The notes beneath the pieces are model-generated. The model did not search any database. It worked only from the letters and a program-made list of their open reading frames with translations, and was not told where the DNA came from. From positions 1 to 12,667 of the forward strand of contig CAKQWJ010000040.1 in NCBI GenBank assembly GCA_934278925.1: a DNA stretch of 12,667 bases. The letters run 5' to 3'. The position numbers were made by a program, and so were the translations under genes. Positions 1 to 6,269 of the stretch are shown one piece after another. Each line of letters opens with the position of its first letter. Within the stretch, counting starts at the first letter, position 1. The DNA comes from an uncultured Clostridia bacterium. Lineage in GTDB: Bacteria > Bacillota > Clostridia > Peptostreptococcales > Anaerovoracaceae.

Positions 1-120
1 AGCCCTTACTCCTTCGTCCGGGGGCACCACGTCCCTCGGGCCCAGCGGGCCTTCGGCGGGTCGGACGTGGTGCTTCACCGCCCGCAAGCCCTTATTCCTT
101 CGTCCGGGGGCACCACGTCC
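1..120 (+). repeat. End of an 86-bp-period array of 56-bp inverted-repeat elements
   Basis: Two copies of one element are seen. The second is complete at 64-119: left arm GACGTGGTGC (64-73), a 36-base interior containing the core GCAAGCCCTTATTCCTTCGT, and right arm GCACCACGTC (110-119). The first is cut by the window edge; its core and right arm occupy 1-33. The right arms are 86 bases apart and the gap between elements (34-63) is 30 bases. This matches the 87/88-base period and 30-31-base gap of the array at 6270-6765, so a larger array probably enters from the left. The gap contains GGGCC and CGG runs but no gene. Function is unknown. Confidence 0.8.
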
Positions 121-320
121 ACGAGATCCGGAGGCCACCGGGTCCCGATGCTAAAGACTAAAGCCGAAGGAAATTCCCGCCCGCGAATTTCCCTTCCACT
201 CACGGTCGGCGGGAATTTCCCCCTTTTCCCCACGGCACCGAGCCCGCTCGGTGCCGCCCCAATCGGAAAGCACTTCCGACCCACATCCTTTCCGGAAGTG
301 CTCCCCATTCCAAATCCGGA

Positions 321-353
321 AGCCCATTCAATCCGCCCCGGATTGAATGGGCT
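321..353. other. 15-bp perfect hairpin in the hairpin train
   Basis: AGCCCATTCAATCCG (321-335) is followed after a CCC loop by its exact reverse complement (339-353). It is the longest perfect stem in the block. On the minus strand it is followed by TTCCGGATTTGG, a weak U tract, so termination is possible but not clear. Confidence 0.8.
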
Positions 354-375
354 CTCATCTCCTCAAAACCGGAAC

Positions 376-405
376 GGCAGCGCTTCCGCCACCGGAAGCG
401 CTGCC
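376..405. other. 13-bp perfect hairpin in the hairpin train
   Basis: GGCAGCGCTTCCG (376-388) and CGGAAGCGCTGCC (393-405) flank the loop CCAC. The inner part of the stem shares CTTCCG/CGGAAG with the hairpin at 269-302. On the minus strand it is followed by GTTCCGGTTTTG. Confidence 0.75.
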
Positions 406-437
406 CTCCTCTTCCCTCACAATCAGAAAGGATGAGT

Positions 438-467
438 CTCGCTGAAAAGCAGATGCTTTTCAGCGAG
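438..467. other. 14-bp perfect hairpin in the hairpin train
   Basis: CTCGCTGAAAAGCA (438-451) and TGCTTTTCAGCGAG (454-467) are exact complements separated by GA, so the innermost pairs cannot all form in a real loop. No strong T run follows on either strand. Confidence 0.75.
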
Positions 468-486
468 GCACATCCCTCCCATTTCC

Positions 487-525
487 ACAAAAACAAAAGG
501 AAGCGGCGCCCGCGGCGCCGCTTCC
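487..525 (-). terminator. Rho-independent terminator (minus strand)
   Basis: On the minus strand GGAAGCGGCGCC, a three-base loop and GGCGCCGCTTCC (499-525) are followed directly by TTTTGTTTTTG. This is the most typical intrinsic terminator of the hairpin train. It is the second stop signal met by transcription leaving the DUF3048 gene, after the hairpin at 546-579. Confidence 0.75.
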
Positions 526-545
526 CACTTCTTCCCCTATTCGAA

Positions 546-579
546 GGAAAACCCCGGCCGTCTCCGGTCGGGGTTTTCC
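546..579 (-). terminator. First terminator behind the DUF3048 gene
   Basis: GGAAAACCCCGGCC (546-559) pairs with 566-579, with one G-T pair. It begins 34 bases after the stop codon of the minus-strand gene. The stem ends GGGGTTTTCC on both strands, so part of the U run is inside the stem and the hairpin could work in either direction. Confidence 0.7.
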
Positions 580-613
580 GACTGCTCTCTTTCCTTCTTT
601 TCCGGAAGAATTC

Positions 614-1750
614 CTATTTCTCCTTCTCTTCCGACTTCTTTTCTTTCAGCGGGTCGATTTTTACCTTACCGCCGTTGTTGGAGGAAGCCCAGCCGATCCA
701 GGTTTTGCCCGGGTTCAGGGAAACCATCTTCTTCTCCGGCTCGGAATCCTCATCGTCCTTGTCGGAATCCTTTTTCTCCACCAGGGTGAACAGTTCCAAC
801 TGGTTGTCCTCGTTCACATCCCATTGGATGTCCTTTACGGTGCCGTTGCTGATCAGCTTCGCCTTGCCGCCGGCCAGCTTGTAGTCACAGTAGGTCACGC
901 CCTGGCCCGTGCCGTGGTAATTGGATTTTGTGATGTACTGGGTCTTGTCAAAGAGAATCAGCAGGTTCTCCCGGCTCAGGTTGTTCTCAAAATCCTTCGT
1001 CTCATACTGCCCGGACTCCTGGTTGTAGGTCCATACCGCATCCTCAAAACTCCGGCTAGACCAGGTGAGAGTCACCTTTCCGCAGGTGTTTTTGCTCAGA
1101 TCCCGAACGCCCTTGCCGAACTGCAGCTGCGTTACCTTCTTCTTGGTCTTTGTGCGGAACTTCTTGTCCTTGATGGCATCCGCCACCTTGTCGCCGTGAA
1201 GCACGCCGGTGTGCTCCGAAGATACGTCTCGGCTGTTGTCCCGGCTGTACAGATCCACTTTGCCGCTGTAGGTCATCTGGTTGATGTGGTCCACCTTGTC
1301 CTCCTTGAAGACAGTGTTGGCGCCCTTATACTCCGAAGAAGAAGAGCTCTGTCCCCAGTGAATGAAAATCGCGTCGAACAGTTCCGAGAACTTGATGTAC
1401 GGCGGACGGGCACTTCTCATCGGGCCGATTTTCTTCGGCAGCTTGTTGTAATCCGCATAGAACCAGAGGGTACGGGTAATTCCGCCCTCCACTTCGCCCT
1501 GTAAAATAATATCCGGGGAGTACTTCTTGTCCGTCATTCCCCACTGCGGGCGGGCATCCGGAGCGTTTTCCACCACCAGCGCCACCGGACGAATGCCCTG
1601 AGCTGCGGAATCGAACTTCTCGGATCCGGTCAGCGGGTTCCGAACCGGTTCCGGCTTCGCCTCTTCCTTCTTGGAGCAGCCGGTCATCGCGGTCGCCGCA
1701 AGAATTACCATCATCAAGCATGAAATCAGGATTTTGGATCGTTTCTTCAT
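614..1750 (-). CDS. DUF3048 (YerB-type) lipoprotein
   Basis: A 378-residue secreted lipoprotein of the DUF3048/YerB family, whose biochemical role is not established. The start at 1750 is preferred because AAAGGAAAG lies at the right distance upstream; the in-frame ATG at 1771 has no ribosome binding site. Residues 1-24 form a basic, hydrophobic signal peptide ending in a lipobox-like MTG-C, so Cys25 would carry the lipid. Family motifs seen: RPVALVVENAPDARPQWG (54-71), QGEVEGGITRTLWFY (84-98), KIGPMRSARPPYI (107-119), EHTGVLHGD (179-187), and a C-terminal domain ending around LNPGKTWIGWA (345-355). An acidic/lysine-rich insert (326-342) precedes that last motif and the tail is charged. It has its own promoter inside the gap after the kdpE-like gene and two terminators behind it. 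Family assignment is firm; function is not. Confidence 0.9.
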   Translation of the reverse strand: MKKRSKILISCLMMVILAATAMTGCSKKEEAKPEPVRNPLTGSEKFDSAAQGIRPVALVVENAPDARPQWGMTDKKYSPDIILQGEVEGGITRTLWFYADYNKLPKKIGPMRSARPPYIKFSELFDAIFIHWGQSSSSSEYKGANTVFKEDKVDHINQMTYSGKVDLYSRDNSRDVSSEHTGVLHGDKVADAIKDKKFRTKTKKKVTQLQFGKGVRDLSKNTCGKVTLTWSSRSFEDAVWTYNQESGQYETKDFENNLSRENLLILFDKTQYITKSNYHGTGQGVTYCDYKLAGGKAKLISNGTVKDIQWDVNEDNQLELFTLVEKKDSDKDDEDSEPEKKMVSLNPGKTWIGWASSNNGGKVKIDPLKEKKSEEKEK

Positions 1751-1789
1751 TTCTCTGCTTTCCTTTCTCATCCATAAATTTATACTTTA

Positions 1790-1819
1790 ATAATACACTA
1801 TTCCCGGCATTATCGGCAA
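1790..1819 (-). promoter_or_regulatory. Predicted promoter of the DUF3048 gene
   Basis: On the minus strand TTGCCG (1819-1814) and TATTAT (1795-1790) are separated by 18 bases. Transcription would start near 1783, giving a leader of about 33 bases with the ribosome binding site. The -35 box lies 5 bases past the stop codon of the regulator gene, so read-through from the two-component operon is also possible; I see no terminator between them. Confidence 0.5.
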
Positions 1820-1823
1820 GGTT

Positions 1824-2522
1824 CTATTCATCCTTTAGGCGATAGCCCACACCGATTTCCGTCACGATGTACTCCGGCTTGCCCGGCACCTTCTCGATTT
1901 TCCGGCGAAGCCCCGCCATCAGCGCCCGCAGGGACTGGGTGTTGTCCCCATAGCTCACGCCGTACAGCTCGTCCAGCAGTGTCCGAGTGGTAATCACCTT
2001 TCCGATGTTGTGGAACAGCAGCTCCAGCAGCTGATACTCCAGCGGAGTGACGTGCAGAAGGTTCCCGTCCAGGGTCACTTCCTTCGTGTCGAAATTAATC
2101 TTCAGTCCCCGCACCGAAACCTCGGCGCCCATCCGGCTCCGCTCTTCCCGAATCAGGTGGCGCCGCAGCACCCGAATCCGCGCCATCAGCTCCGATTCGG
2201 AGAAGGGCTTGGTGATGTAATCCTCCGCGCCCCGGTCCAGGGCCTCGATTTTGTCCTCTTCCTTATCCCGCGCCGAAACCACGATAATCGGAATATCCGA
2301 AAACTTCCGGACCCGCCGAATCAGGTCCAGCCCATCCCCGTCCGGAAGGCCCAGGTCCAGCACCATGATGTCCGGTTTTTTGGACCGCATCTTCCGCATC
2401 GCTTCTTCCACACCGCCGGCCGTCAGCACGCCGAATCCCGCCGTCATCAGCGAGTAGGCGATAAAATCCTGAATCTGCCGGTCGTCTTCCACAATCATTA
2501 TAAGTTCTTTTGTCTGTTTCAC
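1824..2522 (-). CDS. kdpE: KdpE-like OmpR/PhoB-family response regulator
   Basis: A 232-residue DNA-binding response regulator. The receiver domain (about 8-120) has the acidic pocket E12/D13, the phosphate-accepting aspartate D56 in VLDLGLPDGDG, S83 and K105 (KPF). The C-terminal winged helix (about 133-230) has HVTPLEYQLLELL, GKVITTRTLLDELYG, YGDNTQSLRALMAGLRRKIE and YIVTEIGVGYRL, the pattern of KdpE. It starts with GTG, which overlaps the stop of the sensor kinase as GTGA. GGAGGG lies 6 bases upstream, so the two are translationally coupled and the kinase is surely its partner. In known systems KdpE activates the kdpFABC potassium pump. No kdp ATPase gene is in the window, so the target is uncertain. 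Confidence 0.88.
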   Translation of the reverse strand: MKQTKELIMIVEDDRQIQDFIAYSLMTAGFGVLTAGGVEEAMRKMRSKKPDIMVLDLGLPDGDGLDLIRRVRKFSDIPIIVVSARDKEEDKIEALDRGAEDYITKPFSESELMARIRVLRRHLIREERSRMGAEVSVRGLKINFDTKEVTLDGNLLHVTPLEYQLLELLFHNIGKVITTRTLLDELYGVSYGDNTQSLRALMAGLRRKIEKVPGKPEYIVTEIGVGYRLKDE

Positions 2523-4054
2523 TGTTCTCCCTCCATGGGCAACGTAAAAATAATTTCCGCCCCGGACATATCTTTCCGGTTTCTCGCCAGAATCCGGCCG
2601 CCGTGGGCTTTCACGATGGAATGGCAGATGGAAAGTCCCAAACCGAATCCTCGGTACACCACCCGATCGCTTCGATTGGTCTGATAAAACGGTTCAAAGA
2701 GCCGGTCCAAGTGCTCCGGATTGATTCCCATCCCCCGGTCCCGCACGGTGAACACCGCATCGTTCCCCTGCCGTTCCAGAATGACCGCCACCCCATCCTT
2801 CTTCTTGGTATGGTGAATGGCATTTTCCAGCATGTTGGTGATGGCCTGCTGAATCAGGGAGGCATCCATTGGAACCATGAGGATTTCCTCCGGTACGGAT
2901 ACCTGGATATCGTATTCCGGGTGGTGCACCTCCGTCAGCTGCACCGCCGCCCCGATGACTTCTTCCGCCACTTCCACTTCCTTCTTGATCTCCACGCCGC
3001 TTTCCAAGCGGGTGATGCCCAGCACGTTCTCCACCATGCCCGACAGGTTCTGGGCATCGTCGTAGATGTTCTTCGCCATGCGGTACCGGTGGTCTTCCGG
3101 CTTGGACGCTTTCATCAGCATCTCCGCATTGCCGGAAATGCTGGTGAGCGGGGTTCGGATATCGTGGGAAATGGAACGAAGCAATGTAGAGCGGAACCGC
3201 TCCTGGGTGGCCTCTTCCCGGGCCTGAAGACGCAGTTCCGCGGTGCGGAACCGGTCCAGCGCCATCCCGATATTATCGATGATGGAGCGCATAAGGTGGA
3301 GCTGCATCCGGTCCAGGTTTTCCTGTTCCGCCAGCCGAATTCGAATCGCTCCCATCAGACCTGCGTGGCCGCGCAAGGGCCATTCGTAATATTGTTTTCC
3401 CCGTACGAAAATCGTTTTCCCATTCCGAATCCGATGCCGCACGTCTTCATCCTCTTCCATGGGGTACCAGGTGAGTGCCGTGTGATGTCCCATGGTCTGG
3501 AAGACGTATCTGCTTCCGGGCTTGCCGTCGGGATCGTACGCCACGTAACCGGCGGCGCAGCCAACTCCCTCGTTGATGGCGGACAGGGCGATTCCGATGA
3601 TGGCCTCTGCGCTTTTGGCACCGGCCAGGTCGTTGTTCAATCGCAGCAGCTGTTCCGTGAGGGCCTCCTTCTCCCGGGCAATCAGGGCTTCCTGACGGAT
3701 CTGTGAAATGAGTCCGCTGGTGACCAGCGCCACCGAAATCATGATGCCCATGGTGAGGAGATATCGGGGCGGGGTGGTCATATCGTAGGAAAATTTGGGC
3801 GATGCGAAGAAATAGTAGTACACCATGGTGGATCCGATGGAGGCGACGACCCCCAGGCTGAATCGACCGGTACGCCACACCACCAGAAATACGCAGAGCA
3901 GGTACAGCATGATGGTGGCTTCGGAGGAGATCAATTTCAGGGAAACCGCGTACGCCACCAGGGAGGTGGCGCCGAAGATTCCGCACATTATGGCGATGTG
4001 ATTGAAGAGGGAATTGTCCTCCTTTTCTTCCGGAGATTTCCAGTACTTTTCCAT
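2519..4054 (-). CDS. Short KdpD-like sensor histidine kinase
   Basis: A 511-residue membrane kinase. Residues about 20-115 hold four hydrophobic segments like the DUF4118 membrane domain of KdpD. A GAF-like domain follows (about 140-270), then HisKA with the phosphorylated histidine H297 (SISHDIRTPLTSISGN), then the ATPase domain: N box NMLEN (407-411), G1 DRGMGI (439-444), F box LFEPFY (452-457), G2 GFGLGLS (469-475). Classical KdpD is about 900 residues because it begins with a Walker-type KdpD domain and a universal-stress domain. Both are absent here, and translation starts just before the membrane domain with GAGGAAACA ahead of the ATG. It overlaps the regulator gene by 4 bp. The signal could be potassium, ionic strength or another envelope cue. 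Kinase assignment is firm, KdpD relationship good, stimulus unknown. Confidence 0.88.
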   Translation of the reverse strand: MEKYWKSPEEKEDNSLFNHIAIMCGIFGATSLVAYAVSLKLISSEATIMLYLLCVFLVVWRTGRFSLGVVASIGSTMVYYYFFASPKFSYDMTTPPRYLLTMGIMISVALVTSGLISQIRQEALIAREKEALTEQLLRLNNDLAGAKSAEAIIGIALSAINEGVGCAAGYVAYDPDGKPGSRYVFQTMGHHTALTWYPMEEDEDVRHRIRNGKTIFVRGKQYYEWPLRGHAGLMGAIRIRLAEQENLDRMQLHLMRSIIDNIGMALDRFRTAELRLQAREEATQERFRSTLLRSISHDIRTPLTSISGNAEMLMKASKPEDHRYRMAKNIYDDAQNLSGMVENVLGITRLESGVEIKKEVEVAEEVIGAAVQLTEVHHPEYDIQVSVPEEILMVPMDASLIQQAITNMLENAIHHTKKKDGVAVILERQGNDAVFTVRDRGMGINPEHLDRLFEPFYQTNRSDRVVYRGFGLGLSICHSIVKAHGGRILARNRKDMSGAEIIFTLPMEGEQ

Positions 4055-4075
4055 TGTTTCCTCACTCAGATTGTG

Positions 4076-4082
4076 TATAATA
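4076..4082. promoter_or_regulatory. Symmetric -10 element between divergent genes
   Basis: TATAATA reads TATAAT on the plus strand (4076-4081) and TATTAT on the minus strand (4082-4077). Only 33 bases separate the start codons of the kinase (4054, minus) and the CvpA gene (4088, plus). In the plus direction the start point would fall at about 4088, the ATG itself. In the minus direction it would fall near 4070, leaving a 16-base leader that carries the kinase's GAGGA site. A weak plus -35 is TTGTTT (4054-4059); no good minus -35 is seen. Confidence 0.55.
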
Positions 4083-4087
4083 CAGCT

Positions 4088-4720
4088 ATGATATTAGATA
4101 TAATTGTGATTCTTATTTTTATAATTTTTGCCGTCCGGGGGAAGTCCCGTGGATTGGGGGAGTCCCTGATTCGTCTGGCCGCCATGGTGGCGGGTATCGC
4201 TTTGGCGACGGCCTTTACCCGGCCCCTCAGCGCCCTGATTCGGAAAACATCCCTTCAGGCCTCCATACAGCAGGGGCTGGAAAAAATTTTCCAAGGCTCC
4301 ACCGTGAACCTGCTGGACTTTATTCCAAAGGCCCTGGAAGACACCCTTCAGAACTTCGGTGTTTCGGACCTTCCTTTTGAGGTAAGCCATTTTACGACCA
4401 CCGCGGTTCTCGTGCTGTCCTTCCTGCTGATCACCACCGGCGTCAGCCTGATTTCCCTGTTCCTTCGCCGGCGGCTGCACGTCGCTCGGAAGAAGGGCAC
4501 CGTCATCGGAAGCACCGACTCCTTTGCCGGTTTTGCGGTGGGCGTGTTAAAGGGAACCCTGTTCGTCTTTCTGTTCCTGGCCTTTATGTTTCCGCTGGCG
4601 GGCATCTTTCTCCCAGACCGGATTCAGGCCATCAACGAACAGCTGAACAGCTCCTATATCGCCGGTCCCCTCTACGACATCAATCCGCTGCTTTTACTGC
4701 TGAAAAAATTCTCGCTGTAA
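4088..4720 (+). CDS. CvpA-family membrane protein
   Basis: A 210-residue integral membrane protein of the CvpA family, named for the colicin V production protein; its molecular role in Bacillota is not settled. Four hydrophobic segments lie at about 1-16, 26-45, 103-127 and 145-175. Family features are the early RGKSRGLGESLIRL (17-30) and the glycine-rich TDSFAGFAVGVLKGTLF (143-159) at the start of the last segment. The reading frame is open further upstream, to an ATG at 3998 inside the kinase gene, but 4088 gives the normal CvpA N-terminus and puts a membrane segment right at the start. No ribosome binding site precedes 4088, and a perfect -10 TATAAT ends 6 bases before it, so the message may be leaderless. 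The gene stands alone and ends in a strong terminator. Confidence 0.85.
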   Translation: MILDIIVILIFIIFAVRGKSRGLGESLIRLAAMVAGIALATAFTRPLSALIRKTSLQASIQQGLEKIFQGSTVNLLDFIPKALEDTLQNFGVSDLPFEVSHFTTTAVLVLSFLLITTGVSLISLFLRRRLHVARKKGTVIGSTDSFAGFAVGVLKGTLFVFLFLAFMFPLAGIFLPDRIQAINEQLNSSYIAGPLYDINPLLLLLKKFSL

Positions 4721-4731
4721 GCGTATACACG

Positions 4732-4759
4732 GCGGCGCCCCTTTGGGCGCCGCTTTTTT
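4732..4759 (+). terminator. Rho-independent terminator of the CvpA-family gene
   Basis: GCGGCGCCC (4732-4740), loop CTTT, GGGCGCCGC (4745-4753), then six T's. It begins 11 bases after the stop codon. The minus-strand gene converging from the right ends at 4767 and would meet the same stem, but without a T run on its side. Confidence 0.9.
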
Positions 4760-4766
4760 CGTTCCG

Positions 4767-5840
4767 TTAATTCAATGTGGCCTTCAGAATTACCGGATTG
4801 TGGTCGGAATTCTTGAAGTTGAGATTCTCTGTTTTTATGGAATCCACCTGCAGGTTCTTGGACAGGATAAAACCGTCCAGCATGTAGTAGTAGCAGTCTT
4901 TTTTGTCCGCGTTCTTGTAGACCTTGTCCAGGGAACGGCAGGTCGGATTGCTGTTGTCCATCAGCAGATTCCAGTCCTTGCCGAAATCCTTCGCGTCGAT
5001 TGTGCCCGGGGTCCAGATGTCCTCGCTGCTCGGGTATTTTCCGATGTCCACGTTGGAGAAGATCTGATTGAAGTCTCCGCCGGCAATCACGTAATTGCCC
5101 TTCTTCTGCTCTTCCTCCATCACCTTCAGCAGAGCCTGGGTCTGCTTCACCTTGCCCTCGCCGTTGTCGTAGGCTTCCAAATGCAGGTTGATCATCACCA
5201 GCTCTTTCTTGGTTCCCGCAATCGGTACTCGGTTCACCAGCAGGCAGCGCTTCAGGTTCGCGATGCGCACCGGCCATTCAAACGGGCACGGCAGGCTGAT
5301 TCGGGTGGAATCGGTCTGGGCGAACCGGGACAGGGTCATGATTCCGCTGTCCACGCGGCCGATTGGCGGCCACGGATACGGTACGTATCTCACTTTGAAG
5401 TTGTTGGCAAAAGAAGACTGGTATCCATCCATGGATTCCGCAATGTCCCGGCGCTCATCGGTATGATGGGCACGGGTGGAAAAACGATCCACTTCCTGCA
5501 GGAACATCACATCCGCCTTCTGACTTTTCAGTTCATCGATGATTCCCTGCATGTTTTCCTGCACCCGCTCTGCCGAAGCGGTGGTCACCTGACTTCCGCC
5601 GTCCATAAAGAAATCCGCATTGTCTCCCAAAGCGCCGTAGCCGATGTTCCAGCTCATCACTTTGATGGTGGATCCCGCCTCCAGGGAATCAAAGGTATCC
5701 TCTGCCAGGCTGTCGATTTTTACCTTCTCCGTGCTCTCCGGCCGATACTCCATTACCGTCAGCACGGTGAACATCATCAGCAGCAGAACCGCCAGCGTGA
5801 TGAAGAAGGCGCCCACTAAACGAGCGATTTTGTTAAGCAT
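4767..5840 (-). CDS. Membrane-anchored endonuclease/exonuclease/phosphatase-fold protein
   Basis: A 357-residue protein with one N-terminal hydrophobic segment (about 8-30) that should act as a signal anchor, placing the rest outside the cell. The EEP-fold catalytic set is present: N65 (SWNIGYG), E116 (FLQEVD), S165 and neighbours (DSGIMTLSR), H220 and E222 (NLHLE), D256 and N258 (GGDFNQ), D322 (LDGF) and D346-H347 (SDHNPV). These bind a divalent metal and cleave phosphoesters; substrates in the fold include DNA, phosphoinositides and sphingomyelin, and nothing here identifies the substrate. AGGAG lies 7 bases before the ATG. A minus-strand promoter is seen about 95 bases upstream. The gene appears monocistronic and converges with the CvpA gene. 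The fold and metal site are firm; the reaction is open. Confidence 0.87.
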   Translation of the reverse strand: MLNKIARLVGAFFITLAVLLLMMFTVLTVMEYRPESTEKVKIDSLAEDTFDSLEAGSTIKVMSWNIGYGALGDNADFFMDGGSQVTTASAERVQENMQGIIDELKSQKADVMFLQEVDRFSTRAHHTDERRDIAESMDGYQSSFANNFKVRYVPYPWPPIGRVDSGIMTLSRFAQTDSTRISLPCPFEWPVRIANLKRCLLVNRVPIAGTKKELVMINLHLEAYDNGEGKVKQTQALLKVMEEEQKKGNYVIAGGDFNQIFSNVDIGKYPSSEDIWTPGTIDAKDFGKDWNLLMDNSNPTCRSLDKVYKNADKKDCYYYMLDGFILSKNLQVDSIKTENLNFKNSDHNPVILKATLN

Positions 5841-5935
5841 GTTCTTTCTCCTATCATTATCCCCCCAGTTATAAGTTGCTTGTTTCTTGTCCCTTTCCTT
5901 TGCCCGAATCGGCCTCTCTCCAATCGGGCCATTTC

Positions 5936-5964
5936 ATTATACCTTTTTTGCAAATTGATGAAAA
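5936..5964 (-). promoter_or_regulatory. Predicted promoter of the EEP-fold gene
   Basis: On the minus strand TTTTCA (5964-5959) and a perfect TATAAT (5941-5936) are 17 bases apart. Transcription would start near 5929, giving a leader of nearly 90 bases. That leader contains a small inverted repeat GCCCGA/TCGGGC (about 5903-5928) just after the start point, perhaps stabilising the 5' end. Confidence 0.6.
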
Positions 5965-5974
5965 GCATAACCGC

Positions 5975-6073
5975 AAAAAGAGCCCGCCGGCGGGGGGGCC
6001 TGTCCGGGCGCCGGGGCGCCGGGCGGACCGGCGGGCTGGGCGGGGGCCTGTCCGGTGCGCTGGGTGACAGGCC
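5975..6073 (-). other. GC-rich structured block ending in a minus-strand terminator-like hairpin
   Basis: AGCCCGCCGG (5981-5990) pairs with CCGGCGGGCT (6028-6037), enclosing a further GGCGCC-type stem. On the minus strand this stem is followed by CTTTTTG (5980-5974), the form of an intrinsic terminator. A second hairpin, GGCCTGTC (6045-6052) with GACAGGCC (6066-6073), lies beside it. The segment GGGGGCCTGTCCGG occurs twice. No minus-strand gene lies directly upstream, only repeats, so the terminator would close a non-coding transcript or stop read-through from the ABC operon. Confidence 0.5.
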
Positions 6074-6112
6074 GAGCGGAGCGATAGCGGCTGCCCGGCG
6101 CGCGAGGAGGCG

Positions 6113-6168
6113 AACGTGGTGCGTCCCTCCACGCAAACCCTTATTCTTTCGTCGTCAAGCACCACGTC
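6113..6168 (+). repeat. Dispersed copy of the 56-bp inverted-repeat element
   Basis: Left arm AACGTGGTGC (6113-6122), core GCAAACCCTTATTCTTTCGT (6133-6152), right arm GCACCACGTC (6159-6168). Length and layout are exactly those of the element at 64-119, although only nine arm bases pair because the first base has changed. It is a single copy, in the same orientation as the left-edge copies and opposite to the neighbouring array. Confidence 0.85.
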
Positions 6169-6193
6169 TTCCGGGTCAAAGGCGCCGATGTTG

Positions 6194-6243
6194 GCGTGGT
6201 CCGACGAAGGGCAAAGGCTTCGCCGGGAGCCGGGCGCCAACTT
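6194..6243 (-). repeat. Probable decayed copy of the inverted-repeat element
   Basis: Arms GTTGGCG (about 6194-6200) and CGCCAAC (about 6236-6242) enclose, on the minus strand, GCGAAGCCTTTGCCCTTCGTC. That stretch resembles the element core GCAAGCCCTTATTCCTTCGT with several changes. The position between the single copy and the array fits, but the match is loose. Confidence 0.4.
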
Positions 6244-6269
6244 GCTCGGCCCCGGGGCGAGACAGATCT

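Larger units (their letters stand above)
169..579. other. Train of eight closely spaced hairpins, no gene
   Basis: Eight inverted repeats follow each other with centres about 40-65 bases apart. Stems: 169-176/185-192 (8 bp), 233-242/247-256 (10 bp), 269-278/293-302 (10 bp), 321-335/339-353 (15 bp), 376-388/393-405 (13 bp), 438-451/454-467 (14 bp), 499-510/514-525 (12 bp) and 546-559/566-579 (14 bp with one G-T pair). Stem sequences are mostly unrelated, although CTTCCG/CGGAAG recurs in several. The linkers have a common form: a C/T-rich run, then AAnC-GGAA just before the next stem. The two hairpins nearest the DUF3048 gene act well as minus-strand terminators. The others have only short T runs on that strand. 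The block could be stacked terminators, a structured RNA, or remnants of a hairpin-bearing cassette array; I cannot decide which. Confidence 0.75.

Noticed and set aside
67..435. 122-codon frame in the left intergenic region
   Set aside because: It runs through the inverted-repeat element and several hairpins, has no ribosome binding site, and its Pro/Ser-rich product looks non-coding.
2510..3706. 398-codon plus-strand frame opposite the sensor kinase
   Set aside because: Shadow of the kinase gene, which has all kinase motifs on the minus strand.
3998..4087. Longer N-terminus for the CvpA-family protein from the ATG at 3998
   Set aside because: It would lie largely inside the kinase gene on the other strand and add 30 residues before the normal first membrane segment of the family.
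5816..5932. Small basic upstream frame overlapping the EEP-fold gene start
   Set aside because: Its ATG lies only three bases past the predicted -10 box, so it would probably not be in the transcript, and it has no ribosome binding site.
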